Shown in pieces: positions 25,398 to 33,352 of a DNA stretch of 57,068 bases. Positions within the stretch are counted from its first letter, which is position 1; the number at the start of each line of letters is the position of its first letter. Source of the DNA: Roseovarius sp. UBA6217 (GTDB taxonomy: Bacteria > Pseudomonadota > Alphaproteobacteria > Rhodobacterales > Rhodobacteraceae); contig DISF01000073.1 of the NCBI GenBank assembly GCA_002421985.1, positions 1 to 57,068 of the forward strand. The letters run 5' to 3'. A program made the translations under genes and the position numbers. A model generated the notes under the pieces. It ran no database searches. It saw nothing but the letters and a program-made list of their open reading frames with translations, and was not told the DNA's origin.

Positions 25398-26294
25398 TCA
25401 GCTTGCGGTCAGCATTCCTTTTTCCTGCGCGAGGCTGCGCATCCGCTTTTGCAGCTTTTCAAAGGCGCGCACCTCGATCTGGCGAATCCGCTCGCGGCTC
25501 ACGTCATATTGCGCGCTCAGATCCTCGAGCGTGACGGTTTCTTCGCTAAGGCGGCGCTGCGTCAGGATATCGCGTTCGCGCTCGTTGAGCACATCCATCG
25601 CCTGCGCCAGCAATTCGCGGCGGGCCTGCAACTCGTCGCGCGCCTCGTAATCGCCGGCCTGATCGGCGCCTTCATCCTCGAGCCAGTCCTGCCACTGCAT
25701 CGCCCCCTCGCCCTCGGTCCCGACGGTGGCGTTGAGCGAGGCATCCGCCCCGGCCATGCGGCGGTTCATCGAGATCACCTCGTCCTCGGTCACGCCGAGA
25801 TCGTGGGCGATCTTCTTGACGACCTCGGGGCGCAGGTCGCCCTCTTCGAGTGCGCCGATGCGCGCCTTGGCCTTGCGCAGGTTGAAAAACAGCTTCTTCT
25901 GCGCCGAGGTGGTGCCAAGTTTCACAAGGCTCCACGAGCGCAGGATATATTCCTGGATCGAGGCCCTGATCCACCACATCGCATAGGTGGCAAGGCGAAA
26001 GCCCTTTTCGGGATCGAAACGCTTGACGGCCTGCATGAGGCCGACATTGGCCTCGGAAATCACCTCGGCCTGCGGCAGGCCGTAGCCGCGATAGCCCATC
26101 GCGATCTTGGCCGCGAGGCGCAGGTGGCTCGTGACCATCTTGTGTGCGGCTTCGGTGTCCTGTTCCTCGACCCAGCGCTTGGCGAGCATGTATTCCTCTT
26201 CCGGCTCCAAGAGCGGAAACTTGCGAATCTCCTGCATGTAGCGGTTGAGCCCGCCTTCGGGGGTGGGGGCCGGGAGATTTGCGTAATTGCCCAT
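25398..26294 (-). CDS. rpoH: RNA polymerase heat-shock sigma factor RpoH
   Basis: 298 residues from the ATG at 26294, preceded by GAAGGAGGG. Region 2 contains AEVISEANVGLMQAVKRFDP and RLATYAMWWIRASIQEYILR, where the QEYILR part is diagnostic of RpoH. The RpoH box lies between KKLFFNLRKAKA and the region 3 start. Region 4.2 ends with VSRERIRQIEVRAFEKLQ. It directs transcription of chaperone and protease genes. The order rluD-rpoH is widely conserved in alphaproteobacteria. The 141-bp leader contains two GTTAAC sites and the candidate -10 TTATAC. Confidence 0.97.
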   Translation of the reverse strand: MGNYANLPAPTPEGGLNRYMQEIRKFPLLEPEEEYMLAKRWVEEQDTEAAHKMVTSHLRLAAKIAMGYRGYGLPQAEVISEANVGLMQAVKRFDPEKGFRLATYAMWWIRASIQEYILRSWSLVKLGTTSAQKKLFFNLRKAKARIGALEEGDLRPEVVKKIAHDLGVTEDEVISMNRRMAGADASLNATVGTEGEGAMQWQDWLEDEGADQAGDYEARDELQARRELLAQAMDVLNERERDILTQRRLSEETVTLEDLSAQYDVSRERIRQIEVRAFEKLQKRMRSLAQEKGMLTAS

Positions 26295-26435
26295 GCGGGT
26301 GTCCCTCCTTCATGTATAACGTGTTAACATTGATCTATGCCGTTCGCACGCGCGATCAAGCCTGTTACCTCGTGGATGTTAACGCATCATGCGGCGGGTT
26401 CCGGCGAAATTCGGCGAATATGTCGAAATCTCACG

Positions 26436-27482
26436 TTATTCTGTGCCGCTGTTATCCGTCCCGCGCAAACATGCCAGAAGCGCCGCCATATCGGCGGGCA
26501 GGGGCGAGGCAAATCGCAACGCCGCGCCGCTCAGCGGGTGGGTGAAGCCGAGCACCCCGGCGTGAAGCGCCTGCCGGGGAAAGCGGCGCGCCGCCTCGGC
26601 CGCACCCTCGGGCAGGGCGCGCGCGGGCAGGCGGCGCGCTCCGCCATAGACCGGATCGCCGATCAGCCCATGCCCGGCATAGGCCATGTGCACGCGGATC
26701 TGGTGGGTGCGCCCGGTCTCGAGTCGGCATTCCACCAGCGCCGCCGCCGGCGGCTGGCCAAAGCGCTCCAGCACCTGCACGCGCGTTACCGCGTGGCGGC
26801 CACCCGTGGCCACCACCGCCTGTCGCTGGCGGTCGGTGCGGTGACGGGCCAGTTGCGTGCGAATGACAAGCGCGCCGCCCGCCTCGAACCGCAGCCCCGC
26901 AAGCCCCTTGAGGCGCGGATCGCCGGGATCGGGCGCGCCATGCGCGAGCGCGAGATAGGCGCGCTCGACCCTGTGCGCGGCGAATTGCGCGGTGAGCCCC
27001 TGATGGGCGGTATCGGACTTGGCCACCACCAGAAGGCCGCTGGTATCCTTGTCGATCCGGTGCACGATGCCGGGACGGCGCGCCCCGCCCACCCCCGACA
27101 GACGCGCGCCGCAATGGTGCAAAAGCGCGTTCACAAGCGTGCCATCGGGCGTGCCCGGTGCCGGGTGCACCACCATGCCCGCGGGCTTGTCAATGACGAT
27201 GAGATCGTCATCCTCATAGGCGATGTCGAGGGGGATGGCCTCGGGTTCCATATGGCTCTCGCGGAGTTCGGGCAGGGCGATCTCGATCCGGTCGCCCTCG
27301 GCCACGCGCGCCTTGGCGTCGCGCACCACCACGCCGCCCACGCGCACCGCGCCCTCCTCGATCAGCCGGGCAAGCCGGGTGCGCGACAGCGCCGCCGCCT
27401 CTGGCACATCGCGCGCCAGCGCCTTATCAAGGCGGGGGGGCGGTGCCGCCCCGATGACAAAGCCAAGCAGGTCCTGCCCCAT
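26436..27482 (-). CDS. rluD: Large subunit rRNA pseudouridine synthase, RluA/RluD family
   Basis: 348 residues from the ATG at 27482. An N-terminal S4-like RNA-binding domain (LSRTRLARLIEEGAVRVGG) is followed by the catalytic domain with the active-site aspartate in GIVHRIDKDTSGLLVVAKSD and the family region LETGRTHQIRVHMAYAGHGL. It isomerises uridines in 23S rRNA, probably in helix 69. Its start codon shares the four bases CATG with the start of a divergent gene at 27481, so the two genes have no non-coding space between them and each promoter must lie inside the other gene. Confidence 0.94.
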   Translation of the reverse strand: MGQDLLGFVIGAAPPPRLDKALARDVPEAAALSRTRLARLIEEGAVRVGGVVVRDAKARVAEGDRIEIALPELRESHMEPEAIPLDIAYEDDDLIVIDKPAGMVVHPAPGTPDGTLVNALLHHCGARLSGVGGARRPGIVHRIDKDTSGLLVVAKSDTAHQGLTAQFAAHRVERAYLALAHGAPDPGDPRLKGLAGLRFEAGGALVIRTQLARHRTDRQRQAVVATGGRHAVTRVQVLERFGQPPAAALVECRLETGRTHQIRVHMAYAGHGLIGDPVYGGARRLPARALPEGAAEAARRFPRQALHAGVLGFTHPLSGAALRFASPLPADMAALLACLRGTDNSGTE

Positions 27483-27798
27483 GTCCGAAAGCCCCCCGCC
27501 GGTGAACCCGGCCACGCTGAAATTCCTCGCGCGGCTGGTCACGGTGCTGACCGCCACGATGATCCTCGGGCTTCTAGTGATCGTCGGGCTGCTTGTCACC
27601 CGGTTCTGGTCCGAGCCCGCACCGCCCCCACTGCCCGCTTTGCCCGACACCATCACCCTGCCCGAGGGGGCCCGCGCCACCGCCTTTACCCAGGGCGAGG
27701 GGTGGTATGCGGTGGTCACGGATGACGGGCGGATATTGGTCTATGACCGCGCGAGCGGCGCGCTGCGCCAAATCGTCACGGTCGAGCAGGGCGAGTAA
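27481..27798 (+). CDS. Small single-pass membrane protein (I believe DUF6476)
   Basis: 105 residues. One membrane helix (LVTVLTATMILGLLVIVGLL) near residues 20-40 is followed by a Pro-rich linker (PAPPPLPALPD) and a small domain containing TAFTQGEGWYAVVTDDGRIL, which looks like one beta-propeller-type repeat. Proteins of this length and pattern sit beside rluD in Rhodobacteraceae; the function is unknown. The ATG overlaps the rluD start codon on the other strand. Codon third positions are strongly G/C, which supports real coding. Confidence 0.8.
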   Translation: MSESPPPVNPATLKFLARLVTVLTATMILGLLVIVGLLVTRFWSEPAPPPLPALPDTITLPEGARATAFTQGEGWYAVVTDDGRILVYDRASGALRQIVTVEQGE

Positions 27799-27804
27799 GG
27801 GAAA

Positions 27805-27881
27805 TGGTACCGCCTCCCTGGCTTGAACAGGGGACCTCTGGATCCACAATCCAGCGCTCTAACCAACTGAGCTAAGGCGGC
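27805..27881 (-). tRNA. tRNA-His (GTG), CCA encoded
   Basis: A 77-base cloverleaf. The acceptor pairs GCCGCCT with AGGCGGT, the D arm is GCTC/GAGC, the anticodon arm is CTGGA-TTGTGGA-TCCAG with anticodon GTG, the T arm is CCCTG-TTCAAGC-CAGGG, and CCA is encoded. The first pair is G1-U72 and the discriminator is A73. The base before G1 does not pair with it. This departs from the near-universal extra G(-1) paired with C73, but matches the alternative tRNA-His reported for an alphaproteobacterial clade. Confidence 0.97.
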
Positions 27882-28042
27882 ACTGTGGGCGGATTTACCG
27901 GTGCCGCCGCCCGATTGCAAGCCTGACGCAAACGGTTTCGCCAGCTTTGTGCGACAAAGGCCCGTCATTCCCGCCGGGATATCCCGAGGCTTGCCAAGGC
28001 GGCGCGCAAGGCGTAGCAGATCGCGAGTTTCAGGAGACCGAC

Positions 28043-28228
28043 ATGGGCATCAACAGCGAGCGCGACATCGAGGCCAATCTTCAGATCGGGCCAACGGATC
28101 AGGGCATGGTGCGTCTTTTCATCGAATCGCAGGGCATCGAGGTGCCGATGGATTTCGAGCCCGACGAGGCCGACGAGATCGCTGAGGAAATCCGCGCCGC
28201 CGCACAACTGGCGCGCGCGCGCTCATAG
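28043..28228 (+). CDS. Short conserved protein (I believe DUF6324)
   Basis: 61 residues: MGINSERDIEANLQIGPTDQ, then GMVRLFIESQGIEVPMDF and an acidic helix EPDEADEIAEEIRAAAQLA. It is soluble and acidic, with no membrane segment. The same short protein is familiar from many Rhodobacteraceae genomes; its function is unknown. It overlaps the end of the convergent mmcB by six bases. Confidence 0.8.
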   Translation: MGINSERDIEANLQIGPTDQGMVRLFIESQGIEVPMDFEPDEADEIAEEIRAAAQLARARS

Positions 28229-28663
28229 CCGCGGATCGCAGGCCCGGCGCAGGCGGCGCGCGGCATCACGGGCGAATCGCCGGATCAGCGCAGAGCGGCG
28301 CGCAGGCGCGAGCCGGGTCTCGGGGGCCATGCGCAGGATCTCGGCATCGAAGGCGTCGGCAATGATAAGGCCGGTGCCCTCGGGCAGAAGATCGGCAGGA
28401 AAATCCGCCTCCACCGCCCAGAAATAGCGATCACACCAGCCAAGATAGCCCTGCCATTTGGCATCCGAGATGAAATCGGCGCGGCTTGATTTGCACTCCA
28501 CCACCCAGATTTCGCCCTTGGGGCCAAGCGCCATCACATCCACGCGCTTGCCCCGCGCGGGCGAAAATTCCTCGATCGGCACGAAATCGTGACTCAGAAG
28601 GTGGCGGCACACGCCGCGCGCGATCAACTGGCCGGGTTGTAGGGGGCGCGGTGGTGTATCCAT
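28223..28663 (-). CDS. mmcB: MmcB-family DNA repair protein
   Basis: 146 residues. It has a PD-(D/E)xK nuclease-like core: GKRVDVMALGPKGEIWVVEC supplies the Asp, Glu and following Lys (ECKSSRADF), and WQGYLGWCDRYFWAV is the conserved continuation. In Caulobacter MmcB is part of the SOS/mutagenesis response to mitomycin-type damage. The N-terminal helix-turn-helix-like region (IARGVCRHLLSHDFVPIEEF) may bind DNA. It is a single gene, convergent with the 61-residue ORF. Confidence 0.88.
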   Translation of the reverse strand: MDTPPRPLQPGQLIARGVCRHLLSHDFVPIEEFSPARGKRVDVMALGPKGEIWVVECKSSRADFISDAKWQGYLGWCDRYFWAVEADFPADLLPEGTGLIIADAFDAEILRMAPETRLAPARRSALIRRFARDAARRLRRACDPRL

Positions 28664-28733
28664 GTGGATATTTTGAACAAAACACGAACGCGCGCAACCC
28701 CTTGTCGTGGCCCGCGCAAAGCATTACCTGAGA

Positions 28734-28903
28734 GGGGTGACGGGTGCTGCCCTTCCCGTGAACGGTTGCATTCCGGTGGCCTTAAGCAATTCCGAGGGAG
28801 CTGGCTCTGTCCGGGCCCTGGTCCGGTTACCCGGTGCCCACCTGTAAAAACAGGTCCTCGGGAATGAGAGAACCAAACGGTTGCGTGCGGGCCCGTCACA
28901 CCC
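28734..28903 (+). ncRNA. ssrS: Structured RNA, candidate 6S RNA
   Basis: The gap between mmcB and the small membrane gene folds into one long rod. A closing stem pairs 28734-28744 (GGG-GTGACGGG) with 28892-28903 (CCCGTCAC-A-CCC). An inner stem pairs ATTCCGAGG (28789-28797) with CCTCGGGAAT (28855-28864). A tip hairpin, ACCTGT-AAAA-ACAGGT, is at 28840-28855, and an open region lies between outer and inner stems. Size (about 170 nt), rod shape and central bubble match 6S RNA, which binds RNA polymerase. TTGTCG near 28702 with GCATTACC near 28721 is a possible promoter. Strand and identity are my best judgement; no covariance search was possible. Confidence 0.6.
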
Positions 28904-28955
28904 GATCCCCATTACCTGCAATTCCTTGCCGTCATTGGCAACGCGTGGGCGCGGC

Positions 28956-29288
28956 TCAGCGCCGGGGCCGCACCGGATGCCGCGCGCCGCTCACGGGCAC
29001 CGGGATGGCGACATGATCGCGATGCAGGACATGCTGCCGCAACCCGCCATGGTGATCGTCGTCATCGTCATCCTTCATCCGCATCACGGCGATAGCGAAC
29101 TGCACCCCGGCAAAGACAATGCCATTGGCCACCCACAGGATCAGCACCGCAAGCAGGCCATCGCTGCTATGGCTGACGAGGTGCCACAGGTTGGCGATGT
29201 TGAACCACAAAAGCAGCCCCACAAACACGCCCGCGAGCCCGAACCCGATGGCAACCTGCGTGATATAAAGCCTGACGAGCTGTGGCAT
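28956..29288 (-). CDS. Small conserved membrane protein, unknown function
   Basis: 110 residues from an ATG following a strong GGAGG. Two membrane helices (VAIGFGLAGVFVGLLLWFNI and GLLAVLILWVANGIVFAGVQ) flank a short loop. The cytoplasmic tail begins with MRMKDDDDDDHHGG, a metal-binding-looking Asp/His cluster, and ends in an Arg/Pro-rich stretch. I do not recognise a named family. It lies downstream of tyrC but after a 205-base gap in which I see no gene. Confidence 0.72.
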   Translation of the reverse strand: MPQLVRLYITQVAIGFGLAGVFVGLLLWFNIANLWHLVSHSSDGLLAVLILWVANGIVFAGVQFAIAVMRMKDDDDDDHHGGLRQHVLHRDHVAIPVPVSGARHPVRPRR

Positions 29289-29493
29289 GGTGGACCTCCG
29301 TTTACCTCACCTTGAAGCTACGCCCTTGACAAAGGATTACAAGGGACGGATGACACAGCCCCGGCGATGGCGACAAAATGCCTCGCCGCTGTGGCGGGCC
29401 GCGCCGAACCGCCCGCAGGTCTGTGCGTTCAGTCGGCCCTCGCGCCGCTTTCCCCGATGATCGAGCACCAAGATTTCCGAGGCGTCGCGCGCC

Positions 29494-30411
29494 TCATGGG
29501 GCCTTGGTCCGGCCGAAATCGGGCGCATCCACGTCCTGCCCCGCCTCGATGATGCCGCGCCGGATGGCGCGGGTGCGGGTGAAATAGGCGTGCAGGTGAT
29601 CGCCGTCACCGGTGCGGATCGCGCGTTGCAGCGCGAATAGCTCTTCGGTGAAACGCCCCAGAATTTCCAGCGTCGCCTCGCGGTTGTTGAGAAACACATC
29701 GCGCCACATTACCGGGTCCGAGGCCGCGATGCGGGTGAAATCGCGAAATCCTGCGGCGGAATACTTGATGACCTCGCTATCGGTCACCCGGCGCAGATCA
29801 TCGGCCACGCCCACCATCGTATAGGCGATGAGATGCGGCGCATGGCTGGTGACCGCAAGAACAAGGTCGTGATGCTCGGCATCCATTTCGTCGGTATGGC
29901 TGCCCAGCGCCTGCCAGAACGTCTCCAGCCGCTCGACGGCGGCGCGGTCGCTGCCCTCCTGCGGCACGATCAGGCACCAGCGGTTGTCAAACAGTTCGGC
30001 AAAGCCCGAGCGTGGCCCCGAATGCTCGGTCCCGGCCAGCGGATGCGCGGGCACGAAATGCACCCCCTCGGGCAGGTGCGGCGTGACCGCCTCGATCACC
30101 GCGCGCTTGACCGAGCCCACATCGCTCAGCGTGGCACCGGGCTTGAGCGCCGGGGCGATCTCGGCGGCCACCGCCCCCATCGCCCCCACCGGCACGCAGA
30201 GCACCACCAGATCGGCCCCCGTCACGGCCTCGGTTGCGCTCTCGCAGACACGATCACACAGCCCGATCTCGCGCGCGATATCGCGGGTCTCGGGGCTGCG
30301 GGCATAGCCGGTGATCTCGCCCGCCACGCCCGCGCGCCGCATCGCATGGCACATCGACGAGGCAATCAGCCCCAGCCCGATGAGCGCCACCCGGTCATAG
30401 ATATGCGCCAT
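29494..30411 (-). CDS. tyrC: Prephenate/arogenate dehydrogenase
   Basis: 305 residues. The NAD-binding motif VALIGLGLIASSMCHAMRRA is at the N-terminus. DVGSVKRAVIEAVTPHLPEG, VPAHPLAGTEHSGPRSGF and SHAPHLIAYTMV carry the conserved catalytic histidine and arginine region of TyrA. It makes 4-hydroxyphenylpyruvate or tyrosine. The start overlaps the hisC stop by one base, a pairing usual in alphaproteobacteria, where the HisC-like aminotransferase also serves aromatic synthesis. Confidence 0.94.
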   Translation of the reverse strand: MAHIYDRVALIGLGLIASSMCHAMRRAGVAGEITGYARSPETRDIAREIGLCDRVCESATEAVTGADLVVLCVPVGAMGAVAAEIAPALKPGATLSDVGSVKRAVIEAVTPHLPEGVHFVPAHPLAGTEHSGPRSGFAELFDNRWCLIVPQEGSDRAAVERLETFWQALGSHTDEMDAEHHDLVLAVTSHAPHLIAYTMVGVADDLRRVTDSEVIKYSAAGFRDFTRIAASDPVMWRDVFLNNREATLEILGRFTEELFALQRAIRTGDGDHLHAYFTRTRAIRRGIIEAGQDVDAPDFGRTKAP

Positions 30412-31493
30412 CAGCGCGCCCCCCGGAATTGCCCGATTACATGCGCCACCCGGCGGCAGGCGGAATCCTCGCCCACGGTGATCCGCAATCCTTCGGGAAA
30501 GCCGTACCCGCCGACCCGGCGCACGATGATCCCATCGGCCCGCAGGGCGGCATCACAGGCCGCGGCCTCTGCCTCCGAGGCAAAGCGCGCCAGAACGAAA
30601 TTGGCGTGGCTGTCATCCACCGCCACCCCCGCCGCGCGCAACGCCTCAACGAGCCAGCCACGGTTGCGGATCGTGTCACCCACCACCCGTGCAAGCCAGT
30701 CGCGGTCCCGCACCGCCGCCTCGGCGGTGGCCAGTTGCGTCTGCGACAGGTTGAAGGGCTGGCGAATGCGGTTCAGCACCTCGATCATCCCGGCCTGCGC
30801 ATAGCCCCAGCCGATCCGCAGCCCCCCCAGACCGTAAGCCTTGGAAAAGGTGCGCGTCATGATGACATTGCCGCGCGCCTCGACAAGGGCGACGCCACCA
30901 TCATAGCCCTCGGCAAATTCGGTATAGGCACCGTCAAGCACCAGAATGGCGCTCTCGGGGATGCCCGCCACCAGCCGCGCCAGCTCTGCCTCGGGTAGCA
31001 TCGTGCCGGTGGGATTGCCGGGATTGGCGATGAACACGATCCGTGTGCGCGGCGTGCAGGCGCGCAGGATCGCGTCCACGTCCACCACGCGCGCGCGCTC
31101 GGCCACGCAGACCGGCCTCGCCCCCACCGCATGGGCGAGAATCGGATACATGGCGAATCCGTGCTCGGTATGGATCACCTCGTCGCCCGGCCCGGCATAG
31201 GCCTGCGCCACGAATTGCAGCACCTCGTCCGAGCCGACGCCACAGATCACCCGCTCCGCATCGAGCCCGTGCACCTCGGCGATGGCCGCGCGCAATTCCG
31301 CATGGTCCGTGCCCGGATAGCGATGCAGCGTCGCAACAGACCGGGCAAAGGCCGCCCTCGCCTTGTCAGAAGGGCCATAAGGGCTCTCATTTGCCGAGAG
31401 TTTCAGGACTTCGGATTTACCCGCGATCACGGCTTCGCCGCTCTTGTAGAGCGCGATTTCCATGATACCGGGCTGTGGCGCGATCTTGGTCAT
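30411..31493 (-). CDS. hisC: Histidinol-phosphate aminotransferase
   Basis: 360 residues, fold type I PLP enzyme. LKLSANESPYGPSDKARAAF near the N-terminus, IFIANPGNPTGTMLP for substrate binding, YTEFAEGYD, and the Schiff-base lysine in TRTFSKAYGLGGLRIGWGYA. It transaminates histidinol phosphate and, in this operon context with tyrC, probably phenylpyruvate and 4-hydroxyphenylpyruvate or prephenate as well. The 116-base space to rpsD contains the rpsD terminator. Confidence 0.94.
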   Translation of the reverse strand: MTKIAPQPGIMEIALYKSGEAVIAGKSEVLKLSANESPYGPSDKARAAFARSVATLHRYPGTDHAELRAAIAEVHGLDAERVICGVGSDEVLQFVAQAYAGPGDEVIHTEHGFAMYPILAHAVGARPVCVAERARVVDVDAILRACTPRTRIVFIANPGNPTGTMLPEAELARLVAGIPESAILVLDGAYTEFAEGYDGGVALVEARGNVIMTRTFSKAYGLGGLRIGWGYAQAGMIEVLNRIRQPFNLSQTQLATAEAAVRDRDWLARVVGDTIRNRGWLVEALRAAGVAVDDSHANFVLARFASEAEAAACDAALRADGIIVRRVGGYGFPEGLRITVGEDSACRRVAHVIGQFRGAR

Positions 31494-31551
31494 GTCATTC
31501 CCCGTCTGTCGCCGCAGGTTCTAGCTTTGGCCCGCCGCCTTGGCCAGCACC

Positions 31552-31589
31552 AAAAGGAAAAGGCCGCAGCGGTTCCCCGTCGCGGCCTT
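31552..31589 (-). terminator. Intrinsic terminator of rpsD
   Basis: On the minus strand an 8-bp stem (AAGGCCGC with GCGGCCTT) with a 14-base loop is followed by TTTCCTTTTG. It begins about 20 bases after the rpsD stop and separates it from hisC. Confidence 0.85.
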
Positions 31590-31609
31590 GTCATCGGGAT
31601 GCAGCGCGA

Positions 31610-32230
31610 TCAGTTCTGCGCGTAATATTCGATGACGAGGTTCGGCTCCATAATCACCGGATAGGGCACATCGCCAAGTGTCGGCGTGCGCACGAAGGTC
31701 GCCACCATCTTGGAATGGTCGGCCTCGATGTAATCGGGCACATCGCGCTCGGCCAGTTGCACCGCCTCGAGCACAATGGCAAGCTGCTTCGACTTCTCGC
31801 GCACCTCGATCACGTCGCCTTCCTTGACACGGTAGGAGGGGATGTTGACCCGCTGGCCGTTCACCGTGACATGGCCGTGGTTCACGAATTGACGCGCCGC
31901 GAAAACCGTGGGCACGAACTTGGCGCGATAGACGACCGCATCAAGACGCCGTTCCAGCAGACCGACCAAAAGCTCGCCGGTGTCGCCGCGCATACGCTCG
32001 GCCTCGGCATAGATGCGGCGAAACTGCTTCTCGGTGAGATCACCGTAATAGCCCTTGAGCTTCTGCTTGGCGCGAAGCTGAAGGCCGAAATCCGACATCT
32101 TCTGCTTGCGGCGCTGGCCGTGCTGGCCGGGGCCGTATTCGCGGCGGTTCACGGGGGATTTGGGGCGGCCCCAGATGTTTTCGCCCATGCGGCGGTCGAT
32201 CTTGTACTTGGCAGACGTGCGTTTGGTCAC
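31610..32230 (-). CDS. rpsD: 30S ribosomal protein S4
   Basis: 206 residues from a GTG at 32230 placed eight bases after AAGGAG; this gives the standard N-terminus VTKRTSAKYKIDRRMGENIW. The S4 RNA-binding domain contains ERRLDAVVYRAKFVPTVFAA and QFVNHGHVTVNGQRVNIPSY. It is a primary 16S rRNA binder in small-subunit assembly. It is a single gene with its own terminator. In many bacteria S4 regulates its own translation; no such structure is evident in this leader. Confidence 0.98.
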   Translation of the reverse strand: MTKRTSAKYKIDRRMGENIWGRPKSPVNRREYGPGQHGQRRKQKMSDFGLQLRAKQKLKGYYGDLTEKQFRRIYAEAERMRGDTGELLVGLLERRLDAVVYRAKFVPTVFAARQFVNHGHVTVNGQRVNIPSYRVKEGDVIEVREKSKQLAIVLEAVQLAERDVPDYIEADHSKMVATFVRTPTLGDVPYPVIMEPNLVIEYYAQN

Positions 32231-32482
32231 GGCTGGTCTCCTTCTGATATGTCGAAGGGCGTTGTCCTCTGGATTGCTCCCGACAGGCATCCCCTTGCGG
32301 GGGCCACCAACACCAATGAAGCCGCGCTTATATACGCCCGCCTGCGCGTGTCAACCGCCCCCTTTCTCTGGTCACGGCAATCGCTTGAAGCAGAGGGGAT
32401 TCCTGTCGGCTTTGATATGTGATTCTCCGGTATTCGAACGAAGCTTCGGAGATCGCCATGACCACGCCCACTCTGCTTAAGT

Positions 32483-32602
32483 GATCCACAGGCCTGGATG
32501 GCAGACGTCCTTGCGCGCATGTCGGACATCACCGTGTCACGCTTGCCTGAATTGCTCCCGTGGAACTGGAAGACTGAGCAACAAGCCGTCAAGACCGCAT
32601 GA
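32483..32602 (+). pseudogene. IS66-family transposase C-terminal remnant
   Basis: The frame DPQAWMADVLARMSD, then ITVSRLPELLPWNWKTEQQ, then a stop, matches the end of IS66 TnpC transposases (family pattern DPQAWLADVLARIAD, then a short gap, then LLPWNW). Only about 39 of roughly 500 codons remain. The bases after the stop up to about 32632, including GGATGCTTGC, resemble an IS66 right end. The preceding 32231-32482 stretch has no gene; it includes the rpsD leader and a 10-bp palindrome CGAAGCTTCG (32440-32449). Confidence 0.72.
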
Positions 32603-32632
32603 CCGCGCCCTTCGCCGGATGCTTGCGATAGG

Positions 32633-33352
32633 TCAGCCCCTTCCGATATAGGGCATCTTCGTTGCCATCAGCGTCATGAACTGCACATTGGCTTCGGGCG
32701 GCAGATCGGCCATGAGCACCACCGCGCGCGCCACCTCGGCCACATCCATCGTGGGCGGCGGGGTGTCGGGATTGGCGGCGATGATCCCCTCCAGCAACTC
32801 GGTGCGCGCGTTGCCGATGTCGATCTGCCCGCAGGCGATGTCAAAGGCGCGGCCATCGAGGCTGAGCGTTTTGGTCAGCCCGGTAATGGCGTGTTTGGTG
32901 GTGGTATAGGCGACTGATCCGGGGCGCGGCGCGTGCGCCGAGATCGAGCCATTGTTGATGATCCGCCCGCCCTGCGGCACCTGCCGCCGCATCTGCGCGA
33001 ACGCCGCCTGCGCACAGAGAAACATGCCATGCAGGTTCACATCGACCACCTGCCGCCACTCGTCATAGCCCAGCTCGTCGATCAGCGCCGCGCGCCCGAA
33101 ACTGCCGGCGTTGTTGAAGAGCACATCGAGCCTGCCCGCCCTCTCGGTGAACGCCGCGAAACAACGCGCCACATCCTCGGGCGATGTCACGTCGCCCGGC
33201 AGGGTCACGGCGTGCTCATGCCCCCCGGCCACCGCCTTCAGTGCGCCCTCACGCCGCGCCATCAGCCCCACGCGCCAGCCCGCATCGAGAAAGGCACGCG
33301 CGCAGGCGGCCCCGATCCCGGCGCTGGCCCCGGTGATGAGAATGGATTTCAT
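32633..33352 (-). CDS. Short-chain dehydrogenase/reductase
   Basis: 239 residues from the ATG at 33352. Classical SDR: cofactor loop ITGASAGIGAACARAF, the NNAGSFG motif, and catalytic Ser, Tyr, Lys in NNGSISAHAPRPGSVAYTTT followed by KHAI. Its start overlaps the helicase stop by ATGA, so it is coupled to it even though the functions appear unrelated. The C-terminus (QFMTLMATKMPYIGRG) matches a Rhodobacteraceae subgroup annotated only as SDR. Substrate unknown. Confidence 0.9.
   Translation of the reverse strand: MKSILITGASAGIGAACARAFLDAGWRVGLMARREGALKAVAGGHEHAVTLPGDVTSPEDVARCFAAFTERAGRLDVLFNNAGSFGRAALIDELGYDEWRQVVDVNLHGMFLCAQAAFAQMRRQVPQGGRIINNGSISAHAPRPGSVAYTTTKHAITGLTKTLSLDGRAFDIACGQIDIGNARTELLEGIIAANPDTPPPTMDVAEVARAVVLMADLPPEANVQFMTLMATKMPYIGRG

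Noticed and set aside
27223..27480. Longer upstream version of the small membrane protein at 27481
   Set aside because: The extra sequence is antisense to rluD, has no ribosome site and would place the membrane helix far from the N-terminus; the ATG at 27481 fits better.
29289..29493. Gap between tyrC and the small membrane gene, with a weak minus-strand frame
   Set aside because: The frame has no start, no ribosome site and no recognisable similarity; no convincing RNA fold was found either.
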